Source: Streptomyces buecherae
GTDB lineage: Bacteria; Actinomycetota; Actinomycetes; Streptomycetales; Streptomycetaceae
Assembly: GCF_014295035.1 (NCBI RefSeq)
Contig: NZ_CP060404.1
Location: forward strand, 5,806,501-5,870,500
Length of the DNA stretch: 64,000 nucleotides
Direction: 5' to 3'
Position numbers and translations under genes: made by a program. Numbering within the stretch: position 1 is the first letter of the stretch; each line of letters starts with the position of its first letter. The notes beneath the pieces are model-generated. The model was not told the DNA's origin. It saw only the letters and a list, made by a program, of their open reading frames with translations, and did no database searches. Below, piece by piece: positions 21,120-30,127 of this stretch.

Positions 21120-21176
21120 ACCTGTGACAGGTCTGTGATCGGCCAACTGGCCTGGGCAACTCACCCCACAGGGTGA
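21120..21176. promoter_or_regulatory. Cluster of three palindromes in the divergent PBP / ABC promoter region
   Basis: Within 57 bases are ACCTGT-g-ACAGGT (21120-21132), GGCC-aact-GGCC (21141-21152) and TCACCC-caca-GGGTGA (21161-21176). They lie between two divergent genes and are candidate operators. I cannot name a regulator. Confidence 0.4.
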
Positions 21177-21252
21177 ATAATGCCTGGCTCGCCACCCAAC
21201 TGTCGCTCTAGGCTCGTGGACTTTGGTGCCGAGGGCCGGGGAGGGATGGAAG

Positions 21253-22053
21253 GTGCGGCTGCACATGGCCGTCATGGCGAGCGGATTCCGACGCTACGCG
21301 ACCTACTGGGCGGCCACGGCCGCAGGGGTGTTCACCAACACCGTCTTCGGCTTCATCGTCGCGTACACGTACATCGCGCTCTGGGACCAGCGACCGCAGT
21401 TGGGCGGCTACGACCTGGCGCAGGCCGTCACCTTCGTCTGGCTCGGGCAGGCGCTGCTGGCCGCGTCGGCGCTGCTGGGGGGCGGTTTCCACGAGGAGTT
21501 GCAGGAGCGCATCCGGTCCGGGGACGTGGCCATCGACCTGTACCGGCCGGTGGACCTGCAACTGTGGTGGCTGGCCGGCGACCTGGGTCGGGCCGCGTTC
21601 CACCTGTTGGGCCGCGGCATCGTGCCGCTGCTCGTCGGCTCGCTGGTCTTCGAGCTGACGCTCCCCGCCTCGCCGTTGACCTGGCTGTACTTCCTGACCG
21701 CGGTGGCGCTCGGCGTCCTGGTCAGCTTCGCCATCCGCTACCTGGTCGCCCTGTCCGCGTTCTGGCTGCTCGACGGGACCGGGCTCAACATGATCAGCCT
21801 CGTCCTGTCGCTGTTCTTCTCCGGCATGATCCTGCCGCTCAACGTGTTCCCCGGGGCGCTGGGCGACCTGGCCGCCGTGCTGCCCTGGTCGGCGATCCTC
21901 CAGATCCCCGCGGACGTGCTGCTCGGCGAGCACCAGGGCACCGACCTCGTCACGGCCTTCGCCTTCCAGGCCGGTTGGGCCCTGGCGCTGCTGGCCGCGG
22001 GGCGCGCCCTGCAGTCCGTGGCGACCCGGAAGGTGGTGGTCCAGGGTGGCTGA
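21253..22053 (+). CDS. ABC-2 type transporter permease, first subunit
   Basis: This 266-residue protein has six hydrophobic segments typical of the ABC-2 exporter permeases found in three-gene sets (two different permeases and one ATPase) in actinomycetes. The start is GTG 21253, preceded by gggaggg; later ATGs at 21265 and 21274 are possible. Its stop overlaps the next gene by 8 bases, so the subunits are translationally coupled. The substrate is unknown; homologous sets have been linked to drug or viologen efflux. Confidence 0.87.
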   Translation: MRLHMAVMASGFRRYATYWAATAAGVFTNTVFGFIVAYTYIALWDQRPQLGGYDLAQAVTFVWLGQALLAASALLGGGFHEELQERIRSGDVAIDLYRPVDLQLWWLAGDLGRAAFHLLGRGIVPLLVGSLVFELTLPASPLTWLYFLTAVALGVLVSFAIRYLVALSAFWLLDGTGLNMISLVLSLFFSGMILPLNVFPGALGDLAAVLPWSAILQIPADVLLGEHQGTDLVTAFAFQAGWALALLAAGRALQSVATRKVVVQGG

Positions 22054-23008
22054 GGCACGGGCGGACGACGACGTACGGGCGCATCCGCCGGAGCAGACGC
22101 CGGAACCGACGCCGGCGCGGGCGACGGCGCGGGAGCGACGGGAGGCGTGGGGGTACGAGGAGGCGACGGCCGGGCGGGGGCCGCGGGCCTACCGGGGGTT
22201 GCGCGCGTACCAGGGCGTGCGGGTGTACTTCCTGATCGTGGGGATGTGGGTGCGCTCGACGATGGCGTACCGCACCTCGTTCGTGATCATGACGTTGGGC
22301 AACCTCGTCGTGACGGCGCTCGACTTCGCCGTGATCGCGCTGATGTTCAGTCACGTGGACGTGCTCGGCGGGTTCGGCCTGGCCGAGGTGACGTTCCTCT
22401 ACGGCACGAGCAGTACCGCCTTCGGCATCACCGACCTGCTGTTCGGCAGCACCGAGCGGATCGGGCGGCGGGTGCGGGACGGGACGATGGACACCCTTCT
22501 GGTGCGCCCGGTGCCGGTGCTCGCGCAGGTGGCGGCGGACCGGTTCGCGCTGCGCCGGATGGGGCGGATCGTGCAGGGCGTCGTCCTGCTCGGCTGGTCG
22601 CTGGCGCACCTGGACGTGGACTGGACCTGGGACCGGGTGCTGCTGCTGCCGGTCATGCTGGTGAGCGGCGCGGCCATCTTCGCGTCCCTGTTCGTGGCGG
22701 GCGCGGCCTTCCAGTTCTGGGCCAGCGACGCCGCCGAGGTACAGAGTTCGTTCACGTACGGCGGTACGACGCTGCTCCAGTACCCGCCCACGGTCTTCAC
22801 CACGGAGGTGCTGCGGGCGGTCGTCTTCGTCATCCCGCTCGCCTTCGTCAACTGGCTCCCCGCGCTGCACATCCTGGACCGCCCGCAGCCGATCGGCCTG
22901 CCCGGCTGGGTGGGTTTCGGCGCGCCGCTGGTCGCGGTGGCCTGCTGCGCGCTGGCCGGTCTTGCCTGGCGCGCGGGGCTGCGGGCCTATCGCAGCACGG
23001 GGAGTTGA
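22046..23008 (+). CDS. ABC-2 type transporter permease, second subunit
   Basis: This 320-residue permease begins at a GTG inside the previous gene. It has a cytoplasmic N-terminal extension of about 65 residues rich in Arg, Ala and Pro, then six hydrophobic segments. The segments GTSSTAFGITDLLFGSTERIGRRVRDGTMD and VRPVPVLAQVAADRFALRR resemble the second permease of heterodimeric ABC-2 exporters, in which the R-x-G-x-x-D elbow contacts the ATPase. It acts with the preceding permease and the ATPase encoded 154 bases downstream. Confidence 0.88.
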   Translation: MAEARADDDVRAHPPEQTPEPTPARATARERREAWGYEEATAGRGPRAYRGLRAYQGVRVYFLIVGMWVRSTMAYRTSFVIMTLGNLVVTALDFAVIALMFSHVDVLGGFGLAEVTFLYGTSSTAFGITDLLFGSTERIGRRVRDGTMDTLLVRPVPVLAQVAADRFALRRMGRIVQGVVLLGWSLAHLDVDWTWDRVLLLPVMLVSGAAIFASLFVAGAAFQFWASDAAEVQSSFTYGGTTLLQYPPTVFTTEVLRAVVFVIPLAFVNWLPALHILDRPQPIGLPGWVGFGAPLVAVACCALAGLAWRAGLRAYRSTGS

Positions 23009-23162
23009 GCACGGGGAGCTGAGCGGGCGCGGCCCGCGCCCCGGTCGGACGCGGGCGGGTGGGCGTGCGCCGGGGCGCGGGCGAGCGGGCGTGGTGGGTG
23101 TAGGGGACACATGATCTCGGGGCGGCAGCGTGCCGGGGCGAGCAGGAGAGGGGTACGAGGCG

Positions 23163-24137
23163 ATGACGGCGGACGACGCCGCGTTCATCGAGGTCGACGG
23201 GGTCGAGAAGGTCTTCACGGTGCGGCGCCGGGCCGGTTGGGTGCGGCGCGAGCGGCGCGAGGTGCGAGCCGTGGACGGGATCAGCTTCCGGGTGCCGCGC
23301 GGGGAGATGGTGGGTTACATCGGGCCCAACGGCGCGGGCAAGTCCACCACCATCAAGATGCTCACCGGCATCCTGGTGCCCAGCGGCGGGCGGCTGCGGG
23401 TCGCGGGCATCGACCCGGCCGCGGACCGCACCCGGCTGGCCCGCCGGATGGGCGTGGTCTTCGGCCAGCGCACCACGCTGTGGTGGGACCTGCCGCTGCG
23501 CGACTCGTACGCGCTGGTGCGGCGGATGTACCGGATTCCGGACGACCGCTTCCGGGTCAACCTGGAGCGGTGCGTGGAACTCCTGGACCTCGCCGAGCTG
23601 TTGGAGGTGCCGGTGCGTCAGCTCTCGCTCGGGCAGCGGATGCGCGGCGACATCGCGGCGGCGCTGCTGCACGACCCGGAGGTGCTCTACCTGGACGAGC
23701 CCACCATCGGGCTCGACGTGATCAGCAAGGCCAAGGTGCGCGAGTTCCTGCGCGAGGTGAACGCCGAGCAGGGGACGACGGTGCTGCTGACCACGCACGA
23801 CCTGACCGACATCGAGCAGTTGTGCCGGCGCGTGATGGTGATCGACCACGGGCGGGTCATGTACGACGGCGGGTTGGAGGGGCTGCACGCCGTCGGCGAG
23901 AGCGAACGGACCCTCGTGGTGGACCTGGAGCGCGAACTCCCGCCCATCACGGGCATTCCGGGAGCGCGCACGGTCCGGGTCGAGGGGCCGCGCCAGTGGC
24001 TGGCGTTCCCGGCCACCGCCAGCGCCGCCCCGCTCGTCTCCGCCGTCGCGGCGGCGTACCCGCTGGTCGACCTCTCGGTGCGGGAGCCGGACATCGAGGA
24101 CGTGATCGCCAAGATGTACGCCGAGCGCGCCGGCTAG
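23163..24137 (+). CDS. ABC transporter ATP-binding protein
   Basis: This 324-residue ATPase powers the two permeases just upstream. It has Walker A GPNGAGKSTT near residue 55, the Q-loop VFGQRTTLWW, a signature LSLGQRMRGDIAAALLHDP (LSLGQ in place of LSGGQ), Walker B VLYLDEPTIGLD and the H-loop TTHDLTDIE. The GQRTTLWWDLP segment and the C-terminal domain after residue 240 are typical of the ATPase from DUF990-type exporters. The start was placed at ATG 23163 after aggagagggg; an upstream GTG is possible. Confidence 0.93.
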   Translation: MTADDAAFIEVDGVEKVFTVRRRAGWVRRERREVRAVDGISFRVPRGEMVGYIGPNGAGKSTTIKMLTGILVPSGGRLRVAGIDPAADRTRLARRMGVVFGQRTTLWWDLPLRDSYALVRRMYRIPDDRFRVNLERCVELLDLAELLEVPVRQLSLGQRMRGDIAAALLHDPEVLYLDEPTIGLDVISKAKVREFLREVNAEQGTTVLLTTHDLTDIEQLCRRVMVIDHGRVMYDGGLEGLHAVGESERTLVVDLERELPPITGIPGARTVRVEGPRQWLAFPATASAAPLVSAVAAAYPLVDLSVREPDIEDVIAKMYAERAG

Positions 24138-24222
24138 GGCGACCCGCTCGGTCCGCCCACCGGGCCGGGCGCGCCCGGAAGTGGGCGAGCCTCGCACGCG
24201 CGTGCCCGCGTAGGCTGTTCGT

Positions 24223-25191
24223 ATGACCGGTGAACTCCCTCCGATGCGGGCTTCCGACGCCGAGCGCGAACGGGTCGCCGAGGCGTTGCGCGAAGCGGTC
24301 GCCGAGGGGCGGCTGACCATGGAGGAGTTCGAGGAGCGGCTGGAGCTCGCCTACACGGCGCGCACCCACGCCGACCTGGAACCGCTGGTACGGGACCTGC
24401 CGGTGCCGGCCTCCATGGCGACCCCGGCCCCGCAGCCCTCCCGCGCCCCGGCCGGCACCGACGCGTCCTGGGCCGAGCGGATCGGCGGCTCGGCCACCTC
24501 GCGCTGGGGCCTCGCGGTGATGGGCGGCTTCCAGCGCGCCGGCCGCTGGGTCATGCCCCGCGCGTTCACCTCGGTCGTGGTGATGGGGGGCGGCGAGATC
24601 GACCTGCGGGACGCCCGGTTCGAGGAGCGCGACGTGGTGGTCCGCTGCTTCGCGCTGATGGGCGGCATCTCGGTGATCGTGCCGCCGGACGTCGAGGTGC
24701 ACGTCAACGGCGTGGGCATCATGGGCGGCTTCGACCAGGCGGCGACCGGCGACGGCGCGCCGGAGGCGCCGCGGGTGACCGTCACCGGCCTCGCGATCTG
24801 GGGCGCCGTGGCCGTCGAGCGCAAGCGCCGCAAGGCCGACGTCCAGCGCGAGAAGGAGGCCCGCCGCCGCGAGAAGGCCGAGCTGAAGCGACTCCGCAAG
24901 GAGCGCGAGGCGGAGCGCGAACTCGGCCGTACGGAGCAGCGGCTCGACGCCTCGAAGCGGGAGGCTGACGCCCCGGAGCGGGAGCTTGACGGCCCGCGGC
25001 CGGAGCTGGGCGGCGCGTGGCCGGGGGCCGGCGGCCTCGCGCGCGAGCGCGCGGAGCGGGAGCACGTACTGCGCGAGGAGCGGGAGAACGTACTGCGCGA
25101 GGAGCGCGCGGTGGAGGACCGGCGCGGGGCCGGGGAGCGGCGCGCGGCGGGCGGAGCCGGCGGCGACCGGCCCGACGACGCGGCCCGCTAG
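24223..25191 (+). CDS. DUF1707 / LiaF-like domain protein with long charged coiled tail
   Basis: The 322-residue product has a DUF1707 domain at residues 8-60 (RASDAERERVAEALREAVAEGRL, EFEERLELAYTARTHADLEPL). A cell-wall-active-antibiotic-response (LiaF C-terminal) beta domain follows at about 110-200, with repeated MGG motifs (VVMGGGEIDLRDA, ALMGGISVIVPPDVEV, GIMGGFD). Residues 200-322 form an Arg/Glu-rich tail with repeats such as LREERENVLREER. Family members usually end soon after the beta domain. There is no membrane helix. A taggct hexamer ends 6 bases before the ATG, suggesting a leaderless message. A role in envelope-stress sensing is inferred from the family. Confidence 0.85.
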   Translation: MTGELPPMRASDAERERVAEALREAVAEGRLTMEEFEERLELAYTARTHADLEPLVRDLPVPASMATPAPQPSRAPAGTDASWAERIGGSATSRWGLAVMGGFQRAGRWVMPRAFTSVVVMGGGEIDLRDARFEERDVVVRCFALMGGISVIVPPDVEVHVNGVGIMGGFDQAATGDGAPEAPRVTVTGLAIWGAVAVERKRRKADVQREKEARRREKAELKRLRKEREAERELGRTEQRLDASKREADAPERELDGPRPELGGAWPGAGGLARERAEREHVLREERENVLREERAVEDRRGAGERRAAGGAGGDRPDDAAR

Positions 25192-25272
25192 CCCGACCGG
25201 CGGCGGCCAGGTTCCGACCGGCGGCCGGGGCCCGACCGACGGCCAGGGTCCGCCCTGAGCGTGGAGGTCAGC

Positions 25273-26592
25273 TCAGAGCGTGGCCGCGGCCACGCCGCGC
25301 AGGTGCTGGAGGTTCAGGGCGCGCGCCATGGCCCGGTAGCCCTCGTCACTGGGGTGGAGGTGGTCGCCCGAGTCGTACTGGGGGAGTAGCCGCAACGGCT
25401 GGGCCGGGTCGCGCAGGGCCGCGTCGAAGTCGACGACCTCGTCGAAGACCTCGCCGGCGCGGATCTGGTCGTTGACCGCCTGCCGCACCCCGTTGAGCTC
25501 CGGCGTGAAGCCCCGGTGGCCGTAGAAGGGCATCAACGTGCCGCCGACCACGCGCAGGCCGCGCGCGTGCGCCTGCTCGACCATCTGCCGCAGGCCGCCC
25601 ACGATGCGGTCGGGGTTGGTCTCGTGCGGGAGGCGGAGGATGTCGTTGACGCCGAGGTGGATGATCACCGCCCGTACCCCCGTCTGGCCGAGTACGTCCC
25701 GGTCGAAGCGGGAGAGGCCGCTGGGGTTGTGCGGCGGGGTCTGGTTGCCGCCGGTGAGCACCCGGTTGCCGCTGATGCCCTGGTTGAGCACGCCCAGGCG
25801 GGGCGCGCCGCGCTCGGTGCGCAGCCGCTCGGCGAGGAAGTCGGGCCAGCGGTGGTTGGCGCCCATGGTGGAGGTGATGCCGTCGGTGATCGAGTCGCCG
25901 AGCACCGCGACGGAGCCGCGCGCCTTGTTCGTCCACACGTCCACGCCGGTCAGGTACCGCCAGTACGGGCTCTGCTCGGTGTAGGCGAGCCCCGAGGCGT
26001 CCTCGGTGTGGTCGCCGCGCGCCGCGTACGAGATCTGTCGGGCGTGCGGGTGATAGGTGACGGCGCCGGACGGGGTCGGGGAATACGTGGTGACCAGGAG
26101 GTCGCTGGCGTCCGGGACGCGGAGCCTGGCGGGGTCGCTGATGACGTGGGCCCCGGCCGGGATGGTCACCGAGGTCCGGTTGTCGAAGCGCAGTCGCCGC
26201 ATGCTGTCGCTGTCGGCGGCCGGGTCGCTGGGCGCGGCGGCCAGGGCCACGGAGGCGTGGCTGATGGTCAGCGGCCGGGAGCTGTAGAGGTTGGAGAGCC
26301 GGATGCGTATCCGCTCGCCGCCCACGCTGATGCGGACGACGTTGCGTATGGACACGCGGGGGAAGCCGTTGGCGCGCTCTGGTTCGGCGGCGGTGGGCGA
26401 GGTGGCCCAGGTGCCGACCCAGGCGCCGGCCGAGGCCGGCGCGGCCTCGTTGCCGTGGCCGGTGGCCGGTTCCGCGGTGCCGTCGTTCTTGCCGACACCG
26501 ACGAATATGGCGGTCGAGACGAGGATCACCACGGCCGCCAGCGCAGCGAGCACGGCATAGGCCGTACGCCTGGGCGGGGGGCTCACGGTCAT
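25273..26592 (-). CDS. Secreted or membrane-anchored SGNH/GDSL hydrolase
   Basis: The 439-residue product has an N-terminal hydrophobic segment (residues 10-32) that acts as a signal or membrane anchor. An accessory beta-rich region follows (WVGTWATSPTAAEPERANGF, VVRISVGGERIRIRLSNLYS). The SGNH domain has GDSITDG with the catalytic Ser (block I), the Gly in GISGNR (block II), GVND (block III) and the Asp/His pair in SGDHLHPSDEGYRAM (block V). It is an extracellular esterase/lipase; acyl or carbohydrate-ester substrates are possible. The start at 26592 follows gaggag; longer upstream frames are not supported. Confidence 0.92.
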   Translation of the reverse strand: MTVSPPPRRTAYAVLAALAAVVILVSTAIFVGVGKNDGTAEPATGHGNEAAPASAGAWVGTWATSPTAAEPERANGFPRVSIRNVVRISVGGERIRIRLSNLYSSRPLTISHASVALAAAPSDPAADSDSMRRLRFDNRTSVTIPAGAHVISDPARLRVPDASDLLVTTYSPTPSGAVTYHPHARQISYAARGDHTEDASGLAYTEQSPYWRYLTGVDVWTNKARGSVAVLGDSITDGITSTMGANHRWPDFLAERLRTERGAPRLGVLNQGISGNRVLTGGNQTPPHNPSGLSRFDRDVLGQTGVRAVIIHLGVNDILRLPHETNPDRIVGGLRQMVEQAHARGLRVVGGTLMPFYGHRGFTPELNGVRQAVNDQIRAGEVFDEVVDFDAALRDPAQPLRLLPQYDSGDHLHPSDEGYRAMARALNLQHLRGVAAATL

Positions 26593-27056
26593 GTGCGGGA
26601 TCTCCTCGGGCAGGCGGAGCCAGTGACTCCGCGGGTCGGGAACTGCGGGTGACCAGCAGCGCCGTCGCGCGTCCGATCGGCCACTCATGATCCCACGGAG
26701 AGGCCCGGTGCCGCCCGGCGGGCCACGGGCCCGGCACCCGCGCGGGCGGCCACGAGACGGCCCCGGAGCGCCCACGAGGCGCCCACACGGTGCTCTGGGG
26801 CCCGTGCGATACGGGCGGTGCGGCCGGGCCGCCGCGCTGGAGTGGGGCGCGGCGCTCGCGGGACGTGACGCGCCGCGGCGTTCGTCGCCGGCCCGCGCGC
26901 CCCGGGCACGCCCCTGGGCTCGCCTCTCGGGGCCGCTCGGGGGTCGATCAGGGACCAGTCAGGGTCCGACCCGGCATCGATGGGGTTGGCTCGTTCGTTG
27001 CCGGAGCAGGGCAGAAGGACAATGTCCGGGGGGATCGGCGCGATCGGGTGGAGTGG
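26593..27056. other. Intergenic region between divergent SGNH and DUF445 genes
   Basis: These 464 bases should contain both promoters. I see no gene, tRNA or long hairpin. Composition is GC-rich up to 26940, and slightly lower in GC from 26940 to 27040 (gatcagggaccagtcagg, ttggctcgttcgttg), which is where the DUF445 promoter probably lies. Confidence 0.4.
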
Positions 27057-28448
27057 ATGGAACGGACGTACGGGGACATCGACGGCACGGGCACGGGCGG
27101 TACGGCGGACGCGGACACCGGCGGCGGGCGGGGGCCGGCGGCCGGCGGCACGCGGCCCGCGCCCGGTGGCGGCGGGCCGGGCGGACCGCTGGCGTTCAGC
27201 GCCGCCGACCAGGAGAAGCAGCGTGCCGTGCGCCGGATGAAGACGCTGGCCACGGGCCTGCTGCTGGCCGTCGCGCTGGTGTACGTGCTGGCCAAGTGGG
27301 CCCAGTCGGCCGGGCTCGGTGGCTGGAGCGGGTACGTGGCGGCGGCGGCCGAGGCCGGGATGGTGGGCGCGCTCGCGGACTGGTTCGCGGTCACGGCGCT
27401 GTTCCGCCGCCCGCTGGGGTTGCCGATCCCGCACACGGCGATCATCCCGACCAAGAAGGACCAGCTCGGCCACAGCCTGGGCGAGTTCGTCGGCGAGAAC
27501 TTCCTCGCCGGTGACGTCGTACGGCAGCGGCTGCGGGCCGTCGGCATCGGCAGCCGGCTCGGCGCCTGGCTGGCCGAGCCGGCACACGTGGACCGGGTCA
27601 CCGCGGAGCTGGCCACCGCCGTGCGCGGCGCGCTGACCGTGCTGCGCGACGCGGACGTGCAGGCCGTGGTGGGCGAGGCGATAACGCGCCGGGCCGACGC
27701 CCAGGAGATCGCGCCGGGCCTCGGCACCATGCTGGAGAAGGTCGTCGCCGACGGCGGGCACCGCCGGGTGGTGGACCTGGTGTGCGTGCGGGCCCACGAC
27801 TGGCTGACCCTGCACAGCGACTCCGTCATGGACGCGGTGACCGGCGGCGCCCCCGGTTGGACGCCGAGGTTCGTGGACCGCAAGGTCGGTGACCGGGTCT
27901 ACCGCGAGTTGCTGCGCTTCGTGACCGAGATGCGCGACATGCCCGACCACCCCGCGCGCGGCGCGGTGGACCGGTTCCTGGCCGACTTCGCGCGCGACCT
28001 CCAGTCCGACACCGACACCCGGGCCCGCGTCGAGCGGCTCAAGAGCGAGGTGCTCGGGCGCGGCGAGGTGCAGGACCTGATCGCGTCGGCATGGGGTTCG
28101 GTCCGGGCGATGATCGTCGCCGCGGCCGAGGACGAGCGCAGCGAGCTGCGGCTGCGGGCCCGCGCGGCGATCCTCTCCCTGGGCACCCGCCTGGCCACCG
28201 ACGAGCGTTTGCAGCGCAAGGTGGACGGCTGGCTGGAGGACGCGGCGGTGTACGTCGTGACGACGTACCGCGGCGAGATCACCTCGCTGATCACCGAGAC
28301 GGTGGCGGGCTGGGACGCGGAGCACACCTCCCGCAAGATCGAGGCCCACATCGGCCGCGACCTCCAGTTCATCCGCATCAACGGCACGGTGGTGGGGGCG
28401 CTGGCCGGACTGCTGATCTACACGCTGACGCACACGGTGGTCGGCTGA
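27057..28448 (+). CDS. DUF445 family membrane protein
   Basis: The 463-residue product carries a Gly-rich N-terminal tail of about 45 residues. A membrane helix follows (residues 65-85), then the DUF445 signature GMVGALADWFAVTALFRRPLGLPIPHTAIIPTKKDQLGHSLGEFVGENFL, a long helical region, and a closing C-terminal membrane helix (INGTVVGALAGLLIYTLTHTVVG). The family is widespread in bacteria without a known function. The two helices at opposite ends with a large soluble middle suggest a membrane-tethered structural protein. The ATG at 27057 has gtggagtgg just upstream; a GTG at 27048 is an alternative. Confidence 0.9.
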   Translation: MERTYGDIDGTGTGGTADADTGGGRGPAAGGTRPAPGGGGPGGPLAFSAADQEKQRAVRRMKTLATGLLLAVALVYVLAKWAQSAGLGGWSGYVAAAAEAGMVGALADWFAVTALFRRPLGLPIPHTAIIPTKKDQLGHSLGEFVGENFLAGDVVRQRLRAVGIGSRLGAWLAEPAHVDRVTAELATAVRGALTVLRDADVQAVVGEAITRRADAQEIAPGLGTMLEKVVADGGHRRVVDLVCVRAHDWLTLHSDSVMDAVTGGAPGWTPRFVDRKVGDRVYRELLRFVTEMRDMPDHPARGAVDRFLADFARDLQSDTDTRARVERLKSEVLGRGEVQDLIASAWGSVRAMIVAAAEDERSELRLRARAAILSLGTRLATDERLQRKVDGWLEDAAVYVVTTYRGEITSLITETVAGWDAEHTSRKIEAHIGRDLQFIRINGTVVGALAGLLIYTLTHTVVG

Positions 28449-28645
28449 GGCCCCCGCCGGCCCCGTTCGCGCGGCGGCCGGGGCGCCCGGAACAGGGGGA
28501 CGACACGGAGACGGACGGCGGGTGCCCCTGGCGGGGTGGCCGGGTGAACGGGAGGGGTGGCGCCGGCTCGCCTCAACGGCAGGGCCCCTCACGTGGCGGG
28601 GCCGGGGCGAGCCCGACAGGAGGTGGACGAGCAAGCCCCGCGCGA

Positions 28646-29062
28646 TCAGCCAGTGACGTACTGCTCGGCGTACTCCGCGGTGGGGGCGATGGGCGTGATC
28701 ACGTCGATCAGGACGCCGTTGGGGTCGGCCACGATGAAGTGCCTCTGCCCGAAGTCCTCGCTACGCAGCGCGAGGACGGGGTGCAGCCCTTCGCCGGTGA
28801 CGAGCCGTTCCCATTCCGCGTCCACGTCCTCCACCTCGACATTGAGCAGCACGCCCTGCGCGGGGACCCGGTAACCCTCGGGGAGCGTCGGGTGGGTGTG
28901 GTCGAGGAGGGCGAGTTCGTACCCGGGCTCTCCCGGCCGGCGCAGGCTGACGTACCAGTCGGCCTCGAAGGTCGTCTCGAACCCCAGCAGCCGGGTGTAG
29001 AAGTCGCGGGACTCCCGCAGCTTCGCTGTGCCGATCACGGGATAGAAGCCGGTCAGTCTCAT
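28646..29062 (-). CDS. VOC family (glyoxalase/bleomycin-resistance fold) protein
   Basis: The 138-residue product has two beta-alpha-beta-beta-beta modules of the vicinal-oxygen-chelate fold. It begins [36 protein letters not shown] and ends [22 protein letters not shown] with the usual metal-ligand Asp/Glu region. The enzyme activity is unknown; members include dioxygenases, glyoxalases and antibiotic-binding proteins. It is divergent from a TetR gene with two matching operators in the 75-base gap, so it is probably the target of that repressor. The start was chosen as MRLTGFYP. Confidence 0.88.
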   Translation of the reverse strand: MRLTGFYPVIGTAKLRESRDFYTRLLGFETTFEADWYVSLRRPGEPGYELALLDHTHPTLPEGYRVPAQGVLLNVEVEDVDAEWERLVTGEGLHPVLALRSEDFGQRHFIVADPNGVLIDVITPIAPTAEYAEQYVTG

Positions 29063-29077
29063 GCCTGAACCCTTTCG

Positions 29078-29092
29078 CATACCATCGGTATG
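29078..29092. promoter_or_regulatory. Operator copy 1 between VOC and TetR genes
   Basis: CATACCATCGGTATG is an inverted repeat with 6-base arms CATACC/GGTATG around a 3-base centre. It lies 16 bases upstream of the VOC start. It matches copy 2 at 13 of 15 positions. Confidence 0.78.
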
Positions 29093-29107
29093 CCAAAACG
29101 CTATTCA

Positions 29108-29122
29108 CGTACCACCGGTATG
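29108..29122. promoter_or_regulatory. Operator copy 2 between VOC and TetR genes
   Basis: CGTACCACCGGTATG is the second copy, 30 bases from the first (about three helix turns, same face of the DNA). It lies 15 bases upstream of the TetR start. Together they suit two repressor dimers and autoregulation. Confidence 0.78.
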
Positions 29123-29137
29123 TCAATGAGGAGTGCG

Positions 29138-29731
29138 ATGCGACCACACGGCATCCGGGCGCAGCAGCGGGAACAGACCAGGCAGGCGCTGCTGCGGGAG
29201 GGCAGGCGCCTGTTCGCGGGCAGCGGTTACGGGGCTGTGGGCCTGGCGGAGATCGTCCAGGCCGCCGGGGTGACCAAGGGCGCGCTTTACCACCACTTCA
29301 CAGGCAAGGCGGACCTCTTCCGCGCCGTCCTGGAGGAGTCGCAGCAGGAGGTGGCCCGCCGGGTGGCCGTGGCCGCCGACGTCCACGACGACCCCTGGGC
29401 CCGACTGACCGCCGGCTGCGAGGAGTTCCTCACCGCGACCGCCGATCCGGACATCCAACGGATCATGCTCGTCGACGGCCCCGCCGTGCTGGGATGGAGC
29501 GAGTGGCGGGCGATGGACGAGGCCGCCTCGGCCCGCCACCTCGCCGACGCGCTGTCCCTGCTCATCGACGGGGGGATCATCCCCCCGCAGCCGGTCGCGC
29601 CGCTGGTCCACCTGCTGTCGGGGGCGATGAACGAGGCCGCCCTGTGGCTCGCCTCCTCCTCCGACCCCGCGGACCTGGACCACACCAAGGCCGCGCTGGC
29701 ACGGCTGCTTGGGGCGCTGCGCACCGCCTGA
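29138..29731 (+). CDS. TetR family transcriptional regulator
   Basis: This 197-residue repressor has an N-terminal TetR helix-turn-helix (residues 28-58: GLAEIVQAAGVTKGALYHHFTGKADLF) and an all-helical ligand-binding domain. The ATG at 29138 follows gaggag; an upstream ATG at 29090 would run through the operators and is not favoured. It is divergent from the VOC gene. The twin palindromes in between suggest it represses both itself and the VOC gene until a small ligand, perhaps the VOC substrate, is bound. Confidence 0.92.
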   Translation: MRPHGIRAQQREQTRQALLREGRRLFAGSGYGAVGLAEIVQAAGVTKGALYHHFTGKADLFRAVLEESQQEVARRVAVAADVHDDPWARLTAGCEEFLTATADPDIQRIMLVDGPAVLGWSEWRAMDEAASARHLADALSLLIDGGIIPPQPVAPLVHLLSGAMNEAALWLASSSDPADLDHTKAALARLLGALRTA

Positions 29732-30127
29732 CGCGGCGGTCGCCGTGCGGGCCGGCGGATGACGGCTTGCCCGGTGCGGTGCGTGCGGGCCCGCGGGGGC
29801 CCGCACGGGCCTCGCGGTGTCATGGGCGGCGGTAGAGGCCCCACGTGGCGGGCTGGTGCTGCTCCCCAGGCTCGACCCGGGTCGCCAGCTCGGGTCCGAC
29901 GCGGCGACCGGCGGACCGGTGAAGGGGCTGGCTCCGTGCCCGGGCGCTTGCTGTGAGTGGCCTCAACTGGGCTTGTACATCAGGGAGTTGGACTTTGTCG
30001 AGTCCGGTATAAGACGCCGAACGGGATTGCTACTGTCTGTGACCCGATCGTCGCTCACGTGGCGTCGGCGCGCCACTGAAGCGGGCGTGACAAGGCTTTC
30101 TCTGTCACATGCGGAGAGTGATCGAAC
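29732..30127. other. Intergenic region before the XRE regulator
   Basis: These 396 bases contain no convincing gene. The first 200 bases are very GC-rich. Around 29970-30013 the sequence gcttgtac...ttggacttt...ggtataag looks promoter-like, with tataag at 30008-30013 as a possible -10 element. GGACT/AGTCC inverted arms lie at 29990-30005. Confidence 0.4.

Noticed and set aside
27001-27240. Small plus-strand frames overlapping the DUF445 N-terminus
   Set aside because: They are alternative-frame readings of the Gly-rich tail of the DUF445 gene and have no independent start signals.
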